Assembly (NCBI GenBank): GCA_947471505.1
Contig: CANIWM010000014.1
Coordinates: forward strand, 1-64,000
Reading direction: 5' to 3'
DNA: 64,000 nucleotides
From: Chthoniobacteraceae bacterium
Lineage (GTDB): Bacteria; Verrucomicrobiota; Verrucomicrobiia; Chthoniobacterales; Chthoniobacteraceae
Positions 44,301 to 53,300 of this stretch are shown in pieces. The position numbers were made by a program, and so were the translations under genes. Every line of letters begins with the position of its first letter. Within the stretch, counting starts at the first letter, position 1. The notes below the pieces were generated by a model. The model was not told the DNA's origin, made no database searches, and saw only the letters and a program-made list of their open reading frames with translations.

Positions 44301-47300
44301 GCGGTAACGTGAACAACAGTTGGAGCGCTTTCTCCGGGCTAAGCACGACCAACTGGGCGACGGATGCCGCGGGCACGGTCGGTTCTGCATCCACGCCCGG
44401 CGTCGGCGAGACGGTCTTCTTCAGCGCCAGCAACGCCACTGGGCCGACGTTTTCCACCACGCTGGACAACAACTTTACCATCAATGACCTTCAGTTCACC
44501 GCCGCACCCACCGGCGTGTCCACCGTCACCATCGCCGCCGGCACGGCTATCTCCGGCAGCAACAGCAACACGCTGGCCATCGCCCCTTCCTCTTCCTCGG
44601 CGGGCATCACCCTTGCGCAGGGCTCCGGTGCGGTCACCATCTCCGCGCCTGTGGTGCTCGGCAGCAGCCAGACTTGGTCGGTTGACAGCTCCGCGCCGGG
44701 CTCGGGCACAGCCTCCAGCCTCACGGTCGGCGGCGCGATGAGCGGCAGTGCGGGTGCCGGAGTCACTTTCACGACCACGGCGGGAACCGCGCCGATCATC
44801 CTCTCTGCTGTCGGAAGCACCTACAGCGGCGACTCAACGGTGAGCGCCAGCACCATTGTCCAAGGCGGCGCGACCAATGCCTTCTCGCCCAACACCGGGT
44901 GGACGGTCAATGGCACGCTGAACACCGGTGCATTCAGTCAGGCCACAGGCTCCCTCGTGGGCGGCTCGGGCATCGTGCAAAACGGCAGCGCCACCAATGC
45001 GACCCTTACCATCGGCAGCGATAACGTGGCCACCGCCACCTTCGGCGGCACCATTCAGAACGGCTCCACGGGCACACTCGGCATTACTAAGACGGGCACC
45101 GGCACGCAGATCCTCAGCGGCACGAACACCTACACCGGCACGACCACCGTCACCGCCGGCACGCTGCAAATTGCCAATTCCCTCGCGTATTCAGCGACCT
45201 CGGCGCTCGTGGTCAACGGCACAGGCATCTTCGACCTCTTCGGCAACAGCCTCACGGCAGCCAGTCTCGCCGGGGGAGCCGCCACCGGCACCATCACCAA
45301 CAGCAGCACCGGCATCGGTGCCTCGACCGCGATGACTCCCGGCACGCCGTCGGGAGCGGGAATCTACGTGGACGCCCTCACGGGCACCGCCGCAGGAAAC
45401 CTTCCTACAGCGATTGTGACCGACGGCGGGACCCGCAAGACGCAAATCGTCATCAACAACGCCAATTCCGGCACGGTTTTCGCGGGACTGACGGCAGCGA
45501 CTCTGAACACTTATTCGGGTGGCTTGGTTCTGGCCAACAACGCCACAGGCACGCGCCTCGTGATCAATGCCGCCATTACCGGCACGCCCTTCGGCACCGG
45601 GCCGATCATCATCGGCCAGAGCGCCACGGACAAGGCGGGCATTTACTTCAGCACCGCGGCAAACACCACGTTGGCGAACCCCATTGTGTTCAACACGGCA
45701 CTGGGCACGGACCGGGTCGGAATCCGAACCGACGTGGCAGGAATCACCCTTTCGGGCGTCATCACAGCCAATCTGGCCCCCGCGACCTTCACGGCGAATA
45801 CTGCGACCGCTGGTTCCTTTAATTTAACGAACCAAGTGACCGGCTCGAATGGACTCGTTCTGGACATCACTTCCCTCGCCGCCTCCGCCACATCCTTCAA
45901 TGTCACGCTGAACAACGGCACGGCGAACCCCAACAACTATCAGGGCGACACAGTCATCAACCTCAACGCCGCCACCGGCAAGAGCGCCACCCTGAACCTC
46001 GGCGCCACCAACCAGATTCCGAACGGAACCGGCACGGGTACCGTCATCATCAATTCAAACGGAACCGGCATCGGCACACTCAACCTCGCGGGCTTTAGCG
46101 ACACCATCAACGGCCTGAGTGGCAACGGCACCGTGGACGGAACCAGCGGCACGCCTACGCTCACCGTGGGTGATAACGATGCCACGGCGAACTTCTCCGG
46201 CATCATCAAGAACACGGCGGGCACCTTGGGAGTCACGAAAACGGGCACCGGCACGCAGACTTTGAGCGGGCCAAACACCTTCTCGGGGGCGGTCAATGTC
46301 AATGGCGGCACGCTGGCCTTCGACGCGGCCAATAATCTCGGCGACGCCACCGCCAGCAATACCATCGGCATCAACGGCGGCACCCTGAGCTACACGGGCG
46401 CGGGGGCCCTGAGTCTGGTGGCCAATCAGGTGGTGACCCTCGGCACCAGCCACGGGACGATCAATACCTCGAATGGTGCCGGTGCGTTGACCCTCATCGG
46501 TGGCGTAACCGCTGCGAACAACAATCTGACCAAGACCGGCCTCGGCAGCTTGATCCTCGCAGCCACCAGCAACCTCGGCACCGGTGCCGTGGCGGTGGAC
46601 GCCGGGGCGCTGATCGTGAACAACTCACTGACCGCCTCGGCAACCACGGTGGCCAGTGCCGCCACGCTTGGTGGAATTGGCACGCTGACCAGCGCCGTGA
46701 CCATCAGTTCCGGCGCCATGCTCTCGCCAGCTACGGGCACGACCGCTGGCACGCTCATTATCGGCAGTCTTACGCTCAATGCGGGCTCGCTGTTGGCCTA
46801 TGAATTTGGGGGTACCCCTCTCACTAATGATCTGGTGGCGGTGACCACTGCCAACGGTCTGACGCTGAATGGCGGCGCGCTCAGCCTCTATGCCGCGGGT
46901 GGTGTCACCCCACTGATCACCAACGGGACATACGACCTGTTCACTTACTCGACCGGATTTGGAGGCTCACTCGCCAATCTCACGGTCTCCAACTCCCAGG
47001 GTGGCAAGACATACGCCATCAATGACACTGGCAGCGTCATCCAATTGCTGCTCGGCACCGCAACTTCTTCCGACTGGAGCGGCACCATTGACGGTCTTTG
47101 GACGAACGACGGCGTGGGGAACAATTGGAACGGCGGCGCGCAGCCGAACAGCCTCGGGGCAGTGGCGAACTTCGGAAACCTCGCGGCTACGCCCCAGACG
47201 GTCACGCTCAATGGCGGCAAGACCGTCGGCTCGATTCTCTTCGATAACGCAAACACCTTCACCATCGGCACCAATACCGATGCCATCACCCTCGACAACG

Positions 47301-50300
47301 GCATCGCTGCGGGCGCGATCTCGGCCACGACGGGTAGTCACACCATCAATGCGCCGATCACCCTGAACGTCTCTGCAAACGTCGCGCCCGGCGCCGGGAC
47401 CACGATCACCTTTGGTGGCATCATCTCCGGCACTAACAAGTCGCTCACCTTCTCAGGAGCGGGCACGAGCGTGTTGAACGCGGCGAACACCTACACCGGC
47501 GGAACGACGCTCAGCAACGGCACCCTGAAACTGGGCAATGATTCCGCCCTCGGCAGCGGCGCGCTGACGATTGGCGCAGGCACCACCATCGACAACACCA
47601 AAGGCTCGCTGCTCACCATCGCCAATAACAACGCGCAGAACTGGAATGGCAGCTTCACCTTCACCGGCACGGAGAGCATGGACCTCGGCAACGGAGCCGT
47701 GACCCTGGGCACCACCCCGACCATCACCACCAGCAATGCAGCGACGACGCTGACGGTCGGCGGTGTGATCGGTGACGGGGTTTTCTCCCTTGGTATCACC
47801 AAGGCGGGTAATGGCACCCTGGTGCTGAGCGGCATGAGTACCTACAACGGCGCGACCAGCATCACTGCGGGCACGCTCAGCCTCACCGGTTCACTCACCG
47901 GCGGCGGGGCGATCTCGACCAGCGGCACGGGCATCCTCTCGCAAAGCGCGGCTGGCGTGATCAGCGGGGCGACCACGGTGACGCAGGGCAGCTCTGGCAC
48001 GAGCGTGCTGGCGGGGAATAATCCCTACACCGGCGCGACCAGCATCACTGCGGGAACGCTCAGCCTCACCGGCTCACTCACCGGCGGCGGTGCGATCAGC
48101 GTCTCTGGCGGCACGCTCAGTCTCACCGGTTCACTCACTGGCGGCGGGGCGATTTCGACCAGCGGCACGGGCATCCTCTCGCAGAGCGCGGCGGGCGTGA
48201 TCAGTGGGGCTTCCACGGTGACGCAGGGCAGCTCTGGCACGAGCGTGCTGGCGGGGACTAACACCTACACCGGCTTGACGACCATCAGCGGCGGTGTGCT
48301 CCGCATCACCAACGGTTCGGCGCTTGGCACCACCGCCAGCGGCACCACCCAGTCCGGCAGCAGCGCCCTTGAACTTGACGGCACGGGCGGTGCCATCACC
48401 GTGGGAGCGGAAGCACTCACGATCAACGGCGGCGGCATCACCAACTTCGGTGCGCTACGCAACATCGCCGGGGATAACACCTACGGTGGCACAGTCACGC
48501 TGGCCGCGCAGACACGCATCAACTCCGACAGCGGAACCCTCACCTTGAGCAACGCGACGGCTGTGACCGGGGCTACGCGGAACCTCGTTGTTGGCGGTGC
48601 GGGTAACATCACAATCTCTGGTGCGATAGCGACCACCACCGGGTTCGTGTCGAAGGATGGCGCAGGGACGCTCACCCTGAGTGGCACCAACACCTACACC
48701 GGCAACACGACTATCAATGCAGGCACCTTGAACATCACCGGCTCGCTAACCGGCCTCGCCGCTTCGACCAATCTCGCCTACGGCACCACCGCAGGCAACA
48801 CCATCGTCAACATCAGCGGTAGCGGCAGCGTTAATAACTACAAAAATTTCACCGGGGCGAACGTTGCCGGCAGCATCGCGGTCATGAATCAGACCGGCGG
48901 CAGTGCGAGCACTCTGGGGACGGGTGGTAGTGACACTCAGTGGGTGGCCCAAAACGGCGGCTACGGCTACCTCAACATCACCGGGGGCACGTTCAACACG
49001 GGCCGGTTCGACGGGGTTGGAGTCACTGGTGGCGGAACGGCCATCGTCTATGTCGGTGGTGCAGGTACGTTCAATAACAACTCAAGCGATTGGTTGATCC
49101 TTGCCCGGAACAGCGGTATCGGGCAGCTCACCGTCGGGCCGGGCGGCAGTCTCGTACGCACTGCGGCCGTGACCGCCAACTTGGGAATCACGATGGACGC
49201 CTCCAACGCGCACGGAGCGCTGAACATTGCGGGCGGCACCGTGGACACCGGCGTCAGGCCCATCAACTTTGGCTTCGGATCCGCCGCATTTACCGGTACC
49301 CGGGGTTTTGTGAATTTGGCAGGCGGCACGTTGAGTGTTGGTTCGGCGATTCTTCAAACTAACACTAACGCGGGTGGTCAATATTTTGAACATTTCAACT
49401 TCGGAGGCGGCACGTTGAAATCCAATGCGGCGATTACTTGGCTTCCGGCGACCAGCGCGGCAGGTCATAACATCACCGCGACCATCTATGGTGCGGTCAC
49501 GAACAACAACAACGCCAATACCGCGTTCAACACCCAAATCGGCACTACGTCGAATTTCGGCGGCGGCTTAACAGTCGATACCAATGGATTTGCCACTACC
49601 ATTGCCTACCCGCTGAGCGGTGCCACTGGTTTCGGCGTGACGCAAGGGGATATCGGCGATGTTTCCCTGTTGGCGGGTAATTCCGGTTACATCGGCGCTC
49701 CGGCGGTCGTCTTTAGCGCTCCTTCATCCTCGACCGGTGTGCCGGCCTCCGGCTATGCGGTCATCGACACCATCACCGGTAAGGTCACTGGGATTATCAT
49801 TACGAATCCGGGCACGTATGCCTCTGGCGAAGCGCCAACCATCACCTTGACTGGCGGCGGTGGATCGATCGCACCGATCACGACTCCGGTCCTGGCGACA
49901 GCCAACACCTCCGGCGGCCTCACCAAGATCGGCGCGGACAGCCTGATCCTCTCCGGCACCAACACTTACACCGGTGCCACGACCATCAGCGCCGGCACCC
50001 TGCAATTGGGTGCCGCCGGTACCACCGGCACGCTCTCCGCCAGCAGCGCCATCACGAACAACGGCACCTTTGCCATCAACCGGACCAACGCAGTGGCCCA
50101 GGGCACGGACTTCTCCGGCGCGGCGATCACCGGCACCGGTGGTCTGACGCAGGCCGGCACCGGCACCACCACGCTCACCGCTGCTAACACATTCAACGGT
50201 GCCACCCTCATCAGCGCGGGAACGCTGCAACTGGGCAATGGCACCACGGACGGTTCCATCTCCAACACCTCCTCCGTTACGAACAACGGAACGCTCACCT

Positions 50301-53300
50301 TTAACCGGGTCGGAAACTTCTCCGGCAGCTATCCAATCAGCGGAACCGGTGTGGTGAACAAGCTCGGTGCGGGCACCCAGACCCTCTCCGGGGCACTGAC
50401 TTACACCGGCGCCACCAATGTGACGGCGGGCGCGCTGACCTTCGATTCCAGTAGTTCGTTTATTACGAGTGTAGCAGCCGGCATTTTAACCGTGAATGGC
50501 TCCGGTGCCGTGATGAATATCGCCGGAACCTATAATGTTCCTAACGGAAATAATAATGCTTATTTTCAAGTCCAAGGCGGTGGCGTGCTGAATTTCAGCG
50601 GCAATGCGACCCTCACCAACGCTGCAACCGGTGCTGGCATCCGAATCGGTGAAGCAAGCGCCGGAACCATGAACATGACCGCTGGAACACTGACGGCCAA
50701 CCTGAACTTCGGTTCCAACTTCGTCGTCGGCAGAACCGCAGGCGGCAATGGCACGCTCAATGTTTCCGGCGGCACTCTGACGGTCAATAGCACGGGGACG
50801 GGCACTGGAGTCACGACCCTCCTCTTAGGGAACACCGTAGGGAACAGCGGCGTAGTCACGGTCAGCGGCACCGGCAACTTGGTGGTGACCAGCACGGCAT
50901 CACTGCAGATGGGCCCGGGAACCTCGACGATCAACCTGAACACCGGCGGCACCTTCACGCTGGGCGGCGGGGCGACCGCGAGCGGCACCAGCACCATCAA
51001 CTTCGATGGCGGCATCCTGAAGGCTGGCCTCTCCAGCACCACATTCCTTCCCCCCCCGCTCACGGCGGCCAACATCCTTGCTAATGGAGCCATCATCGAC
51101 ACCAATGGGAATGACGTTGGCATTGTCAATGTGCTGCTGCACGACTCCGGTCTTGGGGCGTCTCCCGACGGCGGCCTAACCAAGCAAGGCGCGGGCACCC
51201 TGACCCTCACCGCCGCCAGCACCTACACCGGAACCACCACTATCAGCGTGGGCACCCTGCAACTGGGCAACGGCACCACCGGCAATGACGGCACGATTGC
51301 CAACAGCCTCAGTATCGTCAACAACGCCAGCTTGGTTTACAACCGCTTCGGTAGCGCCAGCTACGGTGGTGTCATCAGCGGCACCGGCACCGTGACCAAG
51401 ACCGGTGCGGGCACCCAGACCCTGACCGGCACGAACACCTACGGCGGCACCACCACGGTCAGCGCGGGCACGCTCACGCTTTCCGGCACGGGTGCCATCA
51501 ATGGCAGCAGTGGCATCACCGTCAGCGGCAGCGGGGCCAAACTGCTCCAGACCAGCAGCGTGGCCATCACGCCTACGGTGACGCTCACGCAGGGCACCCT
51601 CACCGGCAGCGGCACGGTCAACACCGTGAACGTCGGCGACGCCACCGGCGGCATTATCTCCAACAACAACGGCGTCGAGGGCGCGGCACTGACCATCGGT
51701 GCCCTGACCTTTAACGGTGCCGCCACGGTGAACACCTTCAGCGGCAGCACCTCCGCCGCCATCGTCACGACCAGCTTGGCTACCAACGCTGCCGGGACGG
51801 TGACCATCAATCCCACGGCAACGAACTGGATCAACGGCTTGACCTACACGCTCATCAGCTACGGTGGCGGCAGCATCGGCGGCGCGGGCTTCGGCCAGTT
51901 TGTCCTCGGACCGGTCACTGGTCTCTCGGGGCGTCAGGTTGCCTCCAGTCTGACCAATACTGGCAACGCGGCCCTCACCATCGACATCACCGGCGACACG
52001 CCATATTGGGTGGGTGACGGGGACGGCAAATGGAATCTGGCCTCCACCAACAACTGGAAGCTGCTGTCCAACAACAGCGTCACAACTTTCTTGGTGGATG
52101 ACGATACGCTGTTCAATGACAACGCCAGCGGAGCGGGCCCGATCACCGTGGACATTGATACGGCCAACGTGGCTCCGAACTCCACCACCTTCGACAACAG
52201 CACCAAGGACTACGTCCTAAATGGCGCGTTTGGCATCTCCACCGGCCCTCTGACCAAGACTGGCACGGGCACCGTGACGATCAACACTGCGAACACCTAC
52301 ACGGGGGCAACCACGATATCGAACGGCACTGTGAGTCTGGCCGGCAGCTTGGGCTCCACGGCGATCAGCGTCGGGGCGAGCGGAACGCTCACGGAAACCT
52401 CGACGGGTGTGATCGGCGGCAGCGCCAGCCTGACGACGAGTGGCAGCGTGACTCTGGGCGGAAACAACACCTACACCGGTGCCACGCTCATCAACGCCGG
52501 CACGTTGCGGGTCGGCACCGGCAGCACCACGGGGTCCATTGCTAACACCTCGGGTGTCACCAACAACGCCGCGCTGATTTACAACCGGAGCGACGCGCTG
52601 ACCGCTGGCTATGTCATCAGCGGCACCGGCACCCTAGAGAAACAGGGAGCGGGCACCCTGACCCTGACCAACAGCAACACCTACACGGGCGCGACTACGA
52701 TCACTGCGGGCACGTTGCAGATCGGCAACGGCGGCACCACAGGGTCCATTGCCGGCACCTCGGGTGTGACCAACAACGGCGCGCTGATTTACAACCGCAG
52801 CAATGCGCTGGCCGCAGCCTACGTCATCGGCGGCACGGGCACCTTGGAGAAACTGGGAGCGGGAACCCTGACGCTGACCAAGACCAACACCTACAGCGGC
52901 ACGACCACGATCTCCGCAGGCACCCTGCAGCTCGGCGACGGCACCACCGGCAACGACGGCACGATTGACAACAGCCCGAGCATCGTGAACAACGCGGCGC
53001 TGGCCTACAACCTCTTCGGCACCGCCAGCTATAGCGGTTCGATCGGCGGCACCGGATCGGTGACCAAGCTCGGCGCAGGCACCCAGACCCTCTCCGGACC
53101 AAACTCCTACGTCGGCGGCACCATCGTCAATGCGGGCACCCTCCTCATTAGCGGCAGCGGCACGCTGGGCACGGGCTCGGCCCTGACGCTGGGCGGCGGC
53201 CATCTGGACCTTGGCACCACAAGCCAGACGGTGGGCGCGGTCTCCGTCACCACGGCTGCGGCCAGCGGCGACACCATCGGCAACGGCAGCCTCACCGGCA

